A DNA stretch of 64,000 nt from Fusibacter tunisiensis. Lineage in GTDB: Bacteria; Bacillota; Clostridia; Peptostreptococcales; Acidaminobacteraceae. Both the position numbers and the translations under genes were made by a program. This document shows, piece after piece, positions 53,037 through 62,457 of the stretch. Under the pieces are notes generated by a model. That model was not told where the DNA came from. It did no database searches and worked only from the letters and a program-made list of their open reading frames with translations. Every line of letters begins with the position of its first letter. Position 1 is the stretch's first letter. The DNA lies in assembly GCF_016908355.1 (NCBI RefSeq), contig NZ_JAFBDT010000004.1:1-64000 (forward strand), read 5' to 3'.

Positions 53037-53723
53037 ATGCTTGAATTACATCAGATTTCAAAAGCCTATCAGGGGATGCAAGTACTTGAATCACTGAATC
53101 TTAGCATTAAAGAAGGTGAAATATATTGTATACTGGGTCCATCTGGCGCAGGAAAATCTACTTTGTTGCATATCCTAGCAGGCATTGTGCATCAAGATTC
53201 TGGAAAAATGATTCTAGGCACAAATCGTATAGGGTATGTCTTTCAAGAGGACAGACTTCTGCCTTGGCTTACAGTTGAAGAAAATATATGCCTTGTAAAT
53301 GAAACGCTTTCATCTGAAGCTTTAAACCATTTATTAAGTGAAATGGATCTTGAATCGGTTAAAAATCAAAAACCAGATGTTTTGAGTGGTGGGATGCGTC
53401 AAAGAGTATCTATTGCCAGAGCTTTTGCCATTGAACCAAGTTTATTATTATTGGATGAACCTTTTAAATCCTTGGACTATGCGCTTAAAGCAAAAATAAT
53501 TGAAACCCTGCTAGGCGTATGGCGTGAACGAAAAATAACAGTGGTTTTTGTAACCCACGATATAGAGGAAGCCTTATGGACGGCGGATCGAATCGCAATA
53601 CTAGGCAAACATCCTGTTGGACTTAAGGATGTTATAGAAGTAGAACATCCAAGGCGATTGGATGAAAACGAGCAGGTTCAATTTAAGAAAAAATTACAGT
53701 TGTATTGGGAGGAAAACTTATGA
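53037..53723 (+). CDS. ABC transporter ATPase, nitrate/sulfonate/taurine type
   Basis: A 228-residue importer ATPase of the SsuB/TauB/NrtD group. Walker A GPSGAGKST at about 37-45, the Q-loop VFQEDRLLPWLTV (typical of this group), signature LSGGMRQRVSIARA, Walker B LLLLDEPF and the THDIEEA H-loop are all intact. GGAGAGGGTAAG precedes the ATG. It is first of four genes with the lipoprotein, permease and a small membrane protein. Confidence 0.92.
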   Translation: MLELHQISKAYQGMQVLESLNLSIKEGEIYCILGPSGAGKSTLLHILAGIVHQDSGKMILGTNRIGYVFQEDRLLPWLTVEENICLVNETLSSEALNHLLSEMDLESVKNQKPDVLSGGMRQRVSIARAFAIEPSLLLLDEPFKSLDYALKAKIIETLLGVWRERKITVVFVTHDIEEALWTADRIAILGKHPVGLKDVIEVEHPRRLDENEQVQFKKKLQLYWEENL

Positions 53724-54757
53724 AAAAAAATTTAGTGATACTTGGTGCGCTGATTGCACTTGTCCTAACGGGTTGCAGTCAAGATACGGTGGTTGAAACA
53801 GATGTTTTAGAAACTCAGCCAGCGACTATTGCTGAAAGTACAGAAGTCGAAGAAACGGCCCCACCTTTAGACATTCGAGTGATTACACCAGAAGGTGCCA
53901 CAACCATTGCCATGCTTAAAATGATTTATGAGCAACCTGAAATGGGCGATAATTTTAAAGTCCACTATGAAAGTATAAACTCCACAGATTTATTAGCATC
54001 ACAAATTATTGCTGAAGAAGTTGATTTTGCAATTATTCCAACGAACTTGGCAATTAAGTTGTACAACAAGGGAATTCCTTATGAGTTCGTCAGCGTCAAT
54101 ACACACGGAAACCTTTATATGGTCACTTCTGAGGACATATCCACATGGGAAGCGTTAAAGGGTAAAGATGTCTATATGATTGGACAGGGGCTTGTACCGG
54201 ATTTGATCTTTAGAAGCCTTTTGACAGCCAATGGGTTAGACCCTGAGACGGATTTAAATTTAATTTATTTGGCGGGTACAACAGAAGTGGGCCCAACTTT
54301 TATAGCGGGTAAGTCTACAATTACAATTATGCCTGAGCCAGTACTCTCAACGCTAAAAATTAAGGATGTTGAGTATAAGGTGCTTTTTGATCTTCAAGAA
54401 GAATATGATAAAATTTCAGGATTTGATGGTGGATTTCCACAATCGGGTTTGGTTGTGAGAAAGGCAATTGCTGAAGCTTATCCAGAATTGGTCGATGCGT
54501 TTGAAAAAAATCTTACGGATTCAGGTTTGTGGCTTCACCTAAGCCCTGACATGGCGGCGTCTTATGCAGAACAACTGGAACTTGGAATTCCGACACCTGT
54601 TTTTTTAAATGCAATTCCAGGGATGAATATTCGGCATGAAAATGCTTATGAGAATAGAGAAAAAGTTGAACATTTTTTTGAATTGTTGATGCAAGATGCG
54701 CCAGAATCCATAGGAGGGAAAATGCCTGATGAAAACTTCTACTACAGAGGTGAATAA
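53720..54757 (+). CDS. ABC transporter substrate-binding lipoprotein (SsuA/THI5-like)
   Basis: A 345-residue lipoprotein: signal segment (1-18), lipobox LTGC with Cys19, a Thr/Glu-rich linker, then a type II periplasmic-binding fold. The ESINSTDLLASQIIAEEVDFAIIPTN segment and GKDVYMIGQGLVPDL resemble NMT1/THI5 and SsuA proteins, which bind thiamine precursors, sulfonates or related small molecules. ATG 53720 with GGGAGG upstream overlaps the ATPase gene by 4 bases. The substrate is not determined; no known thiamine riboswitch is nearby. Confidence 0.88.
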   Translation: MKKNLVILGALIALVLTGCSQDTVVETDVLETQPATIAESTEVEETAPPLDIRVITPEGATTIAMLKMIYEQPEMGDNFKVHYESINSTDLLASQIIAEEVDFAIIPTNLAIKLYNKGIPYEFVSVNTHGNLYMVTSEDISTWEALKGKDVYMIGQGLVPDLIFRSLLTANGLDPETDLNLIYLAGTTEVGPTFIAGKSTITIMPEPVLSTLKIKDVEYKVLFDLQEEYDKISGFDGGFPQSGLVVRKAIAEAYPELVDAFEKNLTDSGLWLHLSPDMAASYAEQLELGIPTPVFLNAIPGMNIRHENAYENREKVEHFFELLMQDAPESIGGKMPDENFYYRGE

Positions 54758-55499
54758 TCCGCGTGAATCTCATAACAAAAAAATTGGCATCAGTATTTCT
54801 ACAGGGGTATTGGTTTTAATTTGGCATTTGGGTGCTGTGGCGCTTAATAAGCCGTTTATATTGCCAACCCCTTTGGAAACCTTAAAGGCCGCAGGTATTC
54901 TTTTAAAAGATCTAGATTTTTTTAAAGCGTTGGTAGGCACTTTGGGCCGAGTTCTTATTGTGACTTTTATCAGTACTTGTCTGGGGATTCTCATGGGAAT
55001 GCTCTCGGGCAAGTTTAGGTTTATAGACTATTTACTGGCCCCTTTGATGCTCCTTATAAAAACAATTCCAACGATTGTTCTAATTGTCTATGTTGTCCTT
55101 TGGATGTCAGGGTATTGGGCACCTGTTTTTGTAACCGTTCTTATCACCTTTCCTGTAATTTATGGGAATGTGCTTGAAGGCTATCGGAACATAGACAAAA
55201 AACTCTTGGAGATGGCACATGTTTTTAGGCTGAGCCGTTTTAAAACACTTTCACAGATTACCATACCTTCAATTAAACCTTATATTCAATCCGGTGTATT
55301 AACCATTGCCAGCTTGAGCTTAAAAGTAGTGATTGCATCTGAGGTATTGAGTCAAACCAAGGACTCAATGGGTCGTTCTTTTCAAATTGCTAGAATTAAC
55401 ATAGAAACGCAAACTGTGCTTGCACTTGCACTTGTTACAGTTGGACTTGCCCTTGTACTTGAGTATGTGTCAAGATGGCTTCTTGGCCGGATGAAATAG
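54729..55499 (+). CDS. ABC transporter permease, SsuC/TauC type
   Basis: A 256-residue permease with about six membrane spans. The cytoplasmic EAA-type loop (EMAHVFRLSRFKTLSQITIPSIKPYIQSG) that contacts the ATPase lies at about residues 157-185. The start ATG 54729 lies within the lipoprotein gene, with AGGAGGG upstream. It completes the importer. Confidence 0.91.
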   Translation: MKTSTTEVNNPRESHNKKIGISISTGVLVLIWHLGAVALNKPFILPTPLETLKAAGILLKDLDFFKALVGTLGRVLIVTFISTCLGILMGMLSGKFRFIDYLLAPLMLLIKTIPTIVLIVYVVLWMSGYWAPVFVTVLITFPVIYGNVLEGYRNIDKKLLEMAHVFRLSRFKTLSQITIPSIKPYIQSGVLTIASLSLKVVIASEVLSQTKDSMGRSFQIARINIETQTVLALALVTVGLALVLEYVSRWLLGRMK

Positions 55500-55508
55500 G
55501 AGGCTTTT

Positions 55509-55913
55509 ATGCAACCAACTTCGATAGAGGACTTATATAAATGGCAGAAAATTAAGGCGAAAAAAAATGAAACAGATGAAAAATGTTTTTTAGAAGAGGA
55601 ACTAAAATTGACGCACTCTGGGATTCGTACACGTGTCATCTTGGCGTCACAAGAAAATGAAATGCAGTTAAAAGTACCGCTTAAAGATTCTAAAGTCGCA
55701 CAGGATATTATCAGTGGCGAAGTGGTGGAAGTGGTAGATGTCCAAACAGAGACCTATCATGTGTTTGAAAGGGATTTAAGTTTTAAAAATGACCGTTTGT
55801 ATGAAGACAAATACCACCGCAATGTAAAGAGCAGTTGGCTTAAACCCCTTTTTATTATTGCAATTTTATTGGGCATGCTTCTGGTGGTTTTGAGATTTGT
55901 AAATTTTTCGTGA
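55509..55913 (+). CDS. Tail-anchored membrane protein, unknown
   Basis: A 134-residue protein with a soluble charged N-terminal part (1-108) and one C-terminal membrane span (about 110-131), so it is probably anchored by its tail facing the cytoplasm. The middle includes VPLKDSKVAQDIISGEVVEVVDVQTE, a beta-rich stretch. I do not recognise the family. It follows the permease by 9 bases with TAGGAGGC upstream, so it belongs to the transporter transcript. Whether it serves the transporter is unknown. Confidence 0.75.
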   Translation: MQPTSIEDLYKWQKIKAKKNETDEKCFLEEELKLTHSGIRTRVILASQENEMQLKVPLKDSKVAQDIISGEVVEVVDVQTETYHVFERDLSFKNDRLYEDKYHRNVKSSWLKPLFIIAILLGMLLVVLRFVNFS

Positions 55914-56023
55914 CAATATAGGGATTTTATAGTCAATAGAAGAAAAGAGTGTTAAAATATTGACAGAGGGATTGCTATTTTTTTGTGCTTATAAGTTAAA
56001 TAATTAACAAACGGAGGGCGAAA

Positions 56024-57163
56024 ATGAATTTTATTATGACAGATGAAGATCTCATGATGCGAGATCTGTTTAGACAGTTTACGAAAAATGAAGTGGAACC
56101 AATTGCTGCGGAGATTGATGAAGCGGAAGTTTTTCCTTATGAAACTGTTAAAAAAATGGCGAGATTTGGGATGCTGGGCATTCCATTTCCAGAAGCCTAT
56201 GGTGGTGCAGGTGGAACAGTTCAACAGTATATAAGTTTGGTTGAAGAATTGGGAGTCGCTTGCGGAACGACTTCTGTAGTGGTATCGGCACATACGTCGC
56301 TATGTGCAGCACCAATCTATGAGTTTGGAACAGAAGAACAAAAACAAAAATATTTAGTGCCACTTGCAAAAGGTGAGAAACTTGGTGCATTTGGGTTGAC
56401 CGAGCCTAATGCAGGAACAGATGCTGCGGGGCAACAAACGACAGCAATTAAAGATGGAGACGCTTATGTCTTAAACGGCAGTAAAATTTTCATTACCAAT
56501 GCTGGTGTAGCTGACGTATATGTGGTTTTTGCTATGACAGATAAAAGTCTTGGTCTCAAAGGGATAACAGCCTTTATTGTAGAATCAGGGTTTGAAGGCT
56601 TTAAAATTGGAAAGAAAGAGGCGAAATTAGGTATTAGAGGGTCTAGTACTTGTGAACTTATTTTTGAAGATTGCAGAGTCCCAGAAGAAAACATGCTTGG
56701 TGGCGTTGGTAAAGGGTTTAAAATTGCCATGATGACGCTAGATGGCGGACGTATTGGAATTGCAGCTCAGGCTTTGGGAATTGCTCAAGGCGCTCTTAAT
56801 GAAACGGTCAAATACGTTAAAGAACGTAAGCAATTTGGAAGACCGATTTCAGCGTTCCAAAATACACAATTTGAAATCGCAAATATGAAAACGCAAATTG
56901 AAGCGGCTAGAATGCTTGTTTATCATGCTGCCTATTTAAAAGAAAATAAAAAACCTTATTCTCAAGAGGCTGCAATGGCAAAACTAATGGCTTCTGAGGT
57001 TGCAATGGAAGTAACAACGAAAGCAGTTCAACTGCATGGTGGCTATGGCTATACGAGAGACTATCCTGTAGAGCGGATGATGCGCGATGCGAAAATTACA
57101 GAAATTTATGAAGGCACTAGTGAAGTTCAACGTATGGTCATTGCGGCTGCTGAATTGAAGTAA
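56024..57163 (+). CDS. bcd: Acyl-CoA dehydrogenase (butyryl-CoA dehydrogenase type)
   Basis: FAD enzyme that reduces crotonyl-CoA or similar enoyl-CoA in fermentation. The 379-residue protein has [11 protein letters not shown] for FAD/substrate binding (about 126-136), the [10 protein letters not shown] region, RKQFGRPIS, and the catalytic glutamate in [10 protein letters not shown] near residue 366. Downstream etfB and etfA supply its electron carrier, as in Clostridia where the complex may bifurcate electrons between ferredoxin and crotonyl-CoA. GGAGGGC precedes the ATG. Confidence 0.94.
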   Translation: MNFIMTDEDLMMRDLFRQFTKNEVEPIAAEIDEAEVFPYETVKKMARFGMLGIPFPEAYGGAGGTVQQYISLVEELGVACGTTSVVVSAHTSLCAAPIYEFGTEEQKQKYLVPLAKGEKLGAFGLTEPNAGTDAAGQQTTAIKDGDAYVLNGSKIFITNAGVADVYVVFAMTDKSLGLKGITAFIVESGFEGFKIGKKEAKLGIRGSSTCELIFEDCRVPEENMLGGVGKGFKIAMMTLDGGRIGIAAQALGIAQGALNETVKYVKERKQFGRPISAFQNTQFEIANMKTQIEAARMLVYHAAYLKENKKPYSQEAAMAKLMASEVAMEVTTKAVQLHGGYGYTRDYPVERMMRDAKITEIYEGTSEVQRMVIAAAELK

Positions 57164-57176
57164 TGGAGGATAAGAC

Positions 57177-57959
57177 ATGAAAATAATCGTTTGCATAAAA
57201 CAAGTACCGGATACCAACGAGGTTAAGTTGGATCCTAAAACAGGAACGTTGATTCGTGAAGGTGTTCCGAGTATTATCAATCCAGATGATAAGGCAGGAC
57301 TCGAAGCGGCCCTTAGATTGAAGGATGAATTTGGGGCCCATGTAACTGTGCTCACAATGGGACCACCTCAAGCAAAAATGGCGCTAAAAGAAGCATATGC
57401 TATGGGGGCTGATCGTGTGATTTTATTGACAGACCGTGTTTTTGCAGGGGCAGATACACTTGCAACTTCAACGGCGCTTGCAGCTGCTATAAAAGAATTA
57501 GAGTATGACTTGATTGTTACTGGTCGTCAAGCAATTGATGGAGATACAGCTCAAGTTGGGCCTCAGATTGCTGAACACCTAAAATTACCACAGATTTCAT
57601 ATGTATCTGATTATGAACATATGGGAGATCATGCTGTCGTTAAGCGTAGTTTTGAAGATGGCTATCAGATGATTAAGGTTAAGTATCCATGCCTGATTAC
57701 AACTTTAAGCGAAATGAATGAAGCACGCTATATGTCTGTAAAAGGAATTTTGGATGCCCACCGCATTTTGGAAGTAGAAACTTGGTCTTTTGAACATATT
57801 AATGCTGATGTTTCTAAAATGGGTCTAAAGGGTTCTCCAACAAAAGTGAAAAAGTCATTTACAAAAGGTGCTAAACAAGCGGGAAAAATTGTGGAAGGCA
57901 CCCCTAAAGAACTGGCAGTCGCTATTGTAGACAAATTAAAAGAGAAATTTATTGTTTAG
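57177..57959 (+). CDS. etfB: Electron transfer flavoprotein beta subunit
   Basis: A 260-residue subunit of Etf, which carries electrons to Bcd. Opens with MKIIVCIKQVPDTNEVK, has the nucleotide-binding loop TGRQAIDGDTAQVGPQ at about 117-132 and the LSEMNEARYMS segment near residue 179. The start follows a TGGAGG site, 13 bases after bcd. Bifurcating type is likely from operon context, but not proven here. Confidence 0.94.
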   Translation: MKIIVCIKQVPDTNEVKLDPKTGTLIREGVPSIINPDDKAGLEAALRLKDEFGAHVTVLTMGPPQAKMALKEAYAMGADRVILLTDRVFAGADTLATSTALAAAIKELEYDLIVTGRQAIDGDTAQVGPQIAEHLKLPQISYVSDYEHMGDHAVVKRSFEDGYQMIKVKYPCLITTLSEMNEARYMSVKGILDAHRILEVETWSFEHINADVSKMGLKGSPTKVKKSFTKGAKQAGKIVEGTPKELAVAIVDKLKEKFIV

Positions 57960-57968
57960 GAGGGTCTC

Positions 57969-58988
57969 ATGGACATTTCAAATTATAAAGGTGTTTTAGT
58001 CTTTGTTGAACAAAGACGTGGCGAAATACAAAATGTATCATTGGAACTACTTGGAAAAGGCCGAAAGATTGCAGATGAACTTGGTGTTTCTTTAATCGCG
58101 GCAATTCCAGGGTATAAAATTAATAATTCCAGTAACTTATTGGTGGCATATGGTGCCGATAAAGTGGTTATAATGGACCATGAAGATTTAGAAACCTACA
58201 CAACAGAACCCTATACACAAGTGATGACCGAGATAATTGAAAGAGAAAAACCTGAAGTTGTCTTGTTTGGAGCAACTTCTATTGGAAGAGACTTGGCACC
58301 ACGCGTGTCAGCGCGACTGGGAACGGGCTTAACGGCAGATTGTACATCACTTGACATATCAGAAGACAGACTCCTTATGATGACGCGACCAGCTTTTGGT
58401 GGTAATATTATGGCGACAATAGTCTGTCCAGACCATAGACCACAAATGTCCACAGTGCGTCCAGGTGTTATGACAAAAATGGAACGTGACCCATCACGAA
58501 CAGGGGATGTGGTTCAAATGCCTGTATCGCTTGAAAAGAATCCAATGTGTGTAGAAGTCCTTAAGTTTGAGCAAGTTATGGAAGCAAAACAGGATATTCA
58601 AGATGCAAAAATTTTAGTGTCAGGTGGGCGTGGCATTGGCTCAAAAGAGAATTTTGAAGTACTCTACGACTTATCTGATACAATTGGTGGTATGGTTTCG
58701 GCATCAAGAGCCGCTGTTGATAGTGGCTGGTTGGATCCGTCGCATCAAGTTGGACAAACAGGCAAAACTGTAAGACCCGATCTTTATTTTGCATGTGGTA
58801 TATCTGGCGCAATTCAACACGTTGCGGGTATGGAAGAAGCAGAACTCATTATTGCCATTAACAAAGATAAAGGATCAAAAATATTTGAAGTCGCTGACCT
58901 TGGTGTGGTAGGTGATGTTCACAAGATATTACCGCTTGTAACTGAAGAAATTAAAAAGATTAATGCCTCAAAAAAAGTAACAGACTAG
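57969..58988 (+). CDS. etfA: Electron transfer flavoprotein alpha subunit
   Basis: A 339-residue FAD-binding subunit. Seen: an N-terminal domain with LVFVEQRRGEIQNVSLELLGKGR, the FAD loop GGRGIGSKENFE at about 218-229, VGQTGKTVRPDLYFACGISGAIQHVAGME near 258-285 (the most conserved EtfA region) and a final NKDKGSKIFEVADLGVVGD segment. Ten bases separate it from etfB, with AGGAGGG upstream. No clear terminator follows. Confidence 0.95.
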   Translation: MDISNYKGVLVFVEQRRGEIQNVSLELLGKGRKIADELGVSLIAAIPGYKINNSSNLLVAYGADKVVIMDHEDLETYTTEPYTQVMTEIIEREKPEVVLFGATSIGRDLAPRVSARLGTGLTADCTSLDISEDRLLMMTRPAFGGNIMATIVCPDHRPQMSTVRPGVMTKMERDPSRTGDVVQMPVSLEKNPMCVEVLKFEQVMEAKQDIQDAKILVSGGRGIGSKENFEVLYDLSDTIGGMVSASRAAVDSGWLDPSHQVGQTGKTVRPDLYFACGISGAIQHVAGMEEAELIIAINKDKGSKIFEVADLGVVGDVHKILPLVTEEIKKINASKKVTD

Positions 58989-59093
58989 AAAATCAAATGT
59001 ATTCTTACCAAATTCTAATCTGTGACTAACGCGTTTTACACGTTATAAAGGTATGATAGAGTCATAAATCACACAGATGAGTTGGAGGTAATT

Positions 59094-59426
59094 ATGATAT
59101 TTGCTATCGCTGTAATGGGGCTAGTGGCACTATTCTTGCACAATAGAGGGTATTCTTTTGAAAAAATGATTCCATTTTTATTGATTGCAGGTGCAGTTGC
59201 TTTCTTTATTCCTATTGGAAGTATCTTGGCAGTTCCGTTTAAAATCATTGGGGGCATATTGGGTGGCCTTGGCGGTTTGATTGGTGGTATTGTCGGATTG
59301 GTTGTAGGCTTGGTTGGTGGCATTATTGGCCTTGTCTTTGGTGCAATTGGAGTTGCTTTTGGATTGGTGACACTTCTAGGCATACCACTCTTAATTGTAT
59401 TTGTAATTTATAAAATTGTCACATAA
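59094..59426 (+). CDS. Glycine-zipper membrane protein, unknown
   Basis: A 110-residue, very hydrophobic protein. Two or three membrane spans are likely. The central part (about 45-85) is a run of GG and GxxxG motifs (ILGGLGGLIGGIVG, LVGGIIGLVFGAI), a glycine-zipper helix that packs tightly. It has TTGGAGG upstream of ATG 59094; an earlier TTG at 59082 is unlikely. It stands alone between etfA and a bidirectional terminator. Function unknown; a pore-like or packing role is guesswork. Confidence 0.75.
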   Translation: MIFAIAVMGLVALFLHNRGYSFEKMIPFLLIAGAVAFFIPIGSILAVPFKIIGGILGGLGGLIGGIVGLVVGLVGGIIGLVFGAIGVAFGLVTLLGIPLLIVFVIYKIVT

Positions 59427-59428
59427 TT

Positions 59429-59472
59429 AAGGCCCGCATCATTCAGTAAAAGAATGAAATGCGGGCTTTTTA
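59429..59472. terminator. Bidirectional terminator between the glycine-zipper and AMIN-like genes
   Basis: GCCCGCAT (59432-59439) pairs with ATGCGGGC (59459-59466), with an inner ATTC/GAAT stem and flanking A and T runs. Confidence 0.88.
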
Positions 59473-59479
59473 CGTGCGC

Positions 59480-60661
59480 TTAGTTTTCTATATAGTAATC
59501 AACAATGAGTCTTCCTGGCGCTTTGAGTTCAAATACTTTAAAAGCCCCAGAATCTGTTAGCAAAATTCTTATACCCACGGCTGAATCGTCATTTGGATAA
59601 AAATATTCAATGGCTTCAACATTTGGAAACGCAACAGTTGACCGACTGGCAAATGCCCCACGGGCACCACTAATTAGAATTGTCAAAAGTTTGCCATCAC
59701 TTGTAACAGTTGCTTCATAGCGGCCTATCTCTGACACGGTTTCAGTAGGTTCGGCTCCAGTCCAAGCATAAAGGTCAAAGACAAGTCGATCAAATGTGTC
59801 GTGATGGCCATATCTTACAGCGTAAATGTCTTGGCCATCTGAAAGTGTGCCACCAGTAAAATTACCTGTTGTAATAAATCCTTCCGGCCGAACGGGTTCA
59901 GTGGCTGCTTCGGTAGTAGGGGCGGTCTCTGATGTTGTCGTTTCAGGTTCGCTTGTGGGTTCTGGCGCCGTAGTGGGTTCTGTTTCAGAAGGCACTTGAT
60001 CAGGTTCTTCGAAATTGGAAACTTCAAACTCTGATATAAGCCATTTTCCATCTGCTTGTGTGATTTCAAATTGCCATTCATAGGTTTCTGTATAAGTACC
60101 TTCAGAATTCGTCCGTGTCATTTCAGTCAGGACCTTATAGGCTGAAACATCATGGGCTTCATGAATGGGTGAAAGTTCGTAGGCATCTATTGAATCCAAT
60201 GAGCCGGATTTTGAAAAGTTTTTAAGAGGTGTTAAAGACGCCTCTGAGTTTGTAAAGACATTGAGTATGGCGATGTTATCTTGGTTTACAAAAGAAGGCA
60301 GTAAAGCAAAAAATTGATCAACTTGATCTGGAGCTGTTCGGTCTGTTGGAACGACGATTGGAACTTTTGAAGTTGGTTCGGTGGCATCATCAGGTGTATC
60401 TGGTCCTAAGAGACGTCCAGCTAGGAATACAATTAACACCAAAAGCGCCAGCAGTAAAAGCACCCATATTGGGAATTTCCTTTTCGGTTCTTGAGGCGCA
60501 TCCATTTCATATAAATCTTCTTCTTCTGAAGCAGTAGAATCGCCATCAAAAAGAGACCTGAGTTGAGCGTCTGTTTGTGTTGTTGACTGGAGTTCATATC
60601 CGCAAACTTTGCAGATTTCTGCAGAATCAGGGTTGTTAAAACTGCAATTTGGGCATTTCAT
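59480..60661 (-). CDS. Zinc-ribbon membrane protein with AMIN-like C-terminus
   Basis: A 393-residue protein. An N-terminal zinc ribbon (Cys3, Cys6, Cys17, Cys20) lies in the cytoplasm, then one membrane span (about 65-88), an extracellular NTF2-like segment (about 110-215), a Thr/Glu/Pro-rich linker (about 220-260), and a C-terminal AMIN-like domain (about 262-393, FDRLVFDLYAW). AMIN domains bind peptidoglycan. It is the last gene of a unit with murF, ddl and a two-component system, with AAGGAGAT before ATG. A sensor or wall-localised role is inference. Confidence 0.8.
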   Translation of the reverse strand: MKCPNCSFNNPDSAEICKVCGYELQSTTQTDAQLRSLFDGDSTASEEEDLYEMDAPQEPKRKFPIWVLLLLALLVLIVFLAGRLLGPDTPDDATEPTSKVPIVVPTDRTAPDQVDQFFALLPSFVNQDNIAILNVFTNSEASLTPLKNFSKSGSLDSIDAYELSPIHEAHDVSAYKVLTEMTRTNSEGTYTETYEWQFEITQADGKWLISEFEVSNFEEPDQVPSETEPTTAPEPTSEPETTTSETAPTTEAATEPVRPEGFITTGNFTGGTLSDGQDIYAVRYGHHDTFDRLVFDLYAWTGAEPTETVSEIGRYEATVTSDGKLLTILISGARGAFASRSTVAFPNVEAIEYFYPNDDSAVGIRILLTDSGAFKVFELKAPGRLIVDYYIEN

Positions 60662-60676
60662 ATAGATCTCCTTCCA

Positions 60677-61753
60677 TTAGCGGTCTAAAGGGATGTCAAT
60701 GGTAAAGCAGGTTCCTTTCCCTTCTTCGCTGGTGACTTCGATTTTGCCACTATGTCCTTCCGTCAATTGCTTTACAATGGCAAGTCCCAAACCAGAACCA
60801 CCTTTTTCTTTTTGATCTTTTACTTTGTTCACCATGAAAAACGGATCGAAAATATGATCTAGCACATCTTGTGGAATGCCATCTCCGTCATCTTTAATCT
60901 GTATTTGTAGATGATAATCCACAACTTTTGTCCAGATTTCAATCTTACTTTTAGCATATTTGGTAGCGTTTCCAATTATATTGTCTAGTATTTGATTGAA
61001 ACGGTAGGGATCAACCAATATAAAAGTAGATATAAAAGGTTTGTTTAAAACTAAATTCAAAGGGCTGTACTTGAACTCCATGAATTTATGATTGAAATAA
61101 GCGTTGAGTAAGACACCTGAATTGATGCGCTCAAGATTAAGGGTAAACTCACCAAGTTCCTGCTTTGTATAGACGGACAGGTCATCAATTAAATGATTTA
61201 ACTGATTGGTTTTGGTGAGTATGGTTTCAATATATTGGTCAAAAGTTGTTTGATCTTTTACAATGCCATCTTGAATGGCCTCCACATAACCTTGTATGGA
61301 CGTAAGAGGTGTTCTTAAGTCGTGGGTTATGCTGGCAATTAAGCGTTTGCGTCTCTTTTCAATCTCGTGCTGCTCAAGAATTGTGTCTTTTAAGCGCACA
61401 CGCATTTTATCAAATTCTTGACAAAATTCGCCAATTTCATTTGCCCCTTTATATTCAATGGGGTAATTGAGATTTCCTGATCGAATATGTTCTGCTGCTT
61501 TTTTCATCTGTGATATGGGATTGAAAATGTATTTGGTCACCAACAAGATAATGGCCATAAAGTAAATAATTAAAATGGTTACAAAAAGAGCCAGCATCAA
61601 AAATGGACTTTCAAGAATCCGTTGTGTCTGAATGGCGTCTAGTTTGTAGTTAAAAATCATAAAAAATAAAAATGCAGTGGTCATTAAAAGAATGCCCATC
61701 ATCAAAAGTGCAAGGACACTTCTTAAGTTGAGTCGTAAGCGATGGTCTGACAT
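60677..61753 (-). CDS. Sensor histidine kinase
   Basis: A 358-residue membrane kinase. Two membrane spans (about 12-33 and 52-73) with only a short external loop, a HAMP domain (about 74-125), then HisKA with His144 in SITHDLRTP, and HATPase motifs NIIGNATKYA, KDDGDGIP and GGSGLGLAI. The very short loop suggests it senses the membrane or a partner, not a soluble ligand (inference). It starts 2 bases after the response regulator stop on the same strand, so the pair is coupled. Confidence 0.9.
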   Translation of the reverse strand: MSDHRLRLNLRSVLALLMMGILLMTTAFLFFMIFNYKLDAIQTQRILESPFLMLALFVTILIIYFMAIILLVTKYIFNPISQMKKAAEHIRSGNLNYPIEYKGANEIGEFCQEFDKMRVRLKDTILEQHEIEKRRKRLIASITHDLRTPLTSIQGYVEAIQDGIVKDQTTFDQYIETILTKTNQLNHLIDDLSVYTKQELGEFTLNLERINSGVLLNAYFNHKFMEFKYSPLNLVLNKPFISTFILVDPYRFNQILDNIIGNATKYAKSKIEIWTKVVDYHLQIQIKDDGDGIPQDVLDHIFDPFFMVNKVKDQKEKGGSGLGLAIVKQLTEGHSGKIEVTSEEGKGTCFTIDIPLDR

Positions 61754-61755
61754 GA

Positions 61756-62439
61756 TTACCCCTTAAATTTATATCCGATTCCCCATACGGTTTCAATAAA
61801 TGTAGGATTGGAAGGATCGGGTTCAATTTTTTCTCTGATTTTTCGAACGTGTACAGTGACCGTGTTAATATCACCATATTCATTGTAGCCCCATATTTCA
61901 TCAAATATTTTTTCTCTAGAGAGCGCTTGATTTTTATTGAGCATTAAGTAATGCAAAATTTCAAACTCCTTAACTGAAAAAGGGATAAATCGATCTTTAA
62001 TTTTAACAGTTCGGGCTTTGATGTCCAGTTCCAAATCGCCACACTGGAGCACTTCAACAGAGCCTTTACCCGAAAGTTCATTGGCCCTTCTTAAATGCGA
62101 TTGAATTTTGGCAATTAACACGCGTGGACTAAATGGTTTTTCCACATAATCATCTGCGCCTAGCCCCAAGGCTAAAATCTTATCTGTATCTTCTTTTTTT
62201 GAGCTGAGCATAATAATGGGTATGCTGGATTCGTTTCGAATTTTACGGCAAAGTTCAAAGCCATCAATTTTAGGGACAATGATGTCGAGTAGTGCTAGGC
62301 TTGGTGTTTCGCTCTCAAATTTCATCAATGCTTCTTCACCATCACTGGCAGTGATTGCTATGTAACCGGAGGCATTGATGTAATCTTTGAGCAGGGTTTG
62401 AATTTGTAAATCATCTTCAACAATTAGAATTTTATCCAT
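61756..62439 (-). CDS. OmpR-family response regulator
   Basis: A 227-residue regulator with a receiver domain (phospho-acceptor Asp52 in LLDIIVPK) and a C-terminal winged helix (about 130-227, with VKEFEILHYLMLNKNQAL and the VTVHVRKIREKIEPD recognition segment). Together with the kinase it forms a two-component system of unknown stimulus. It lies 18 bases after ddl, so it may be read from the murF-ddl transcript and respond to wall state (inference). AGGAGGCG precedes the ATG. Confidence 0.92.
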   Translation of the reverse strand: MDKILIVEDDLQIQTLLKDYINASGYIAITASDGEEALMKFESETPSLALLDIIVPKIDGFELCRKIRNESSIPIIMLSSKKEDTDKILALGLGADDYVEKPFSPRVLIAKIQSHLRRANELSGKGSVEVLQCGDLELDIKARTVKIKDRFIPFSVKEFEILHYLMLNKNQALSREKIFDEIWGYNEYGDINTVTVHVRKIREKIEPDPSNPTFIETVWGIGYKFKG

Positions 62440-62457
62440 TGGTTCGCCTCCTAACGT

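Noticed and set aside
55945-56000. A promoter for bcd (TTGACA near 55961 and TGTTAAAAT near 55950)
   Set aside because: The TTGACA has no -10 at proper distance and the TAAAAT has no matching -35, so I do not list a promoter although one should exist here.
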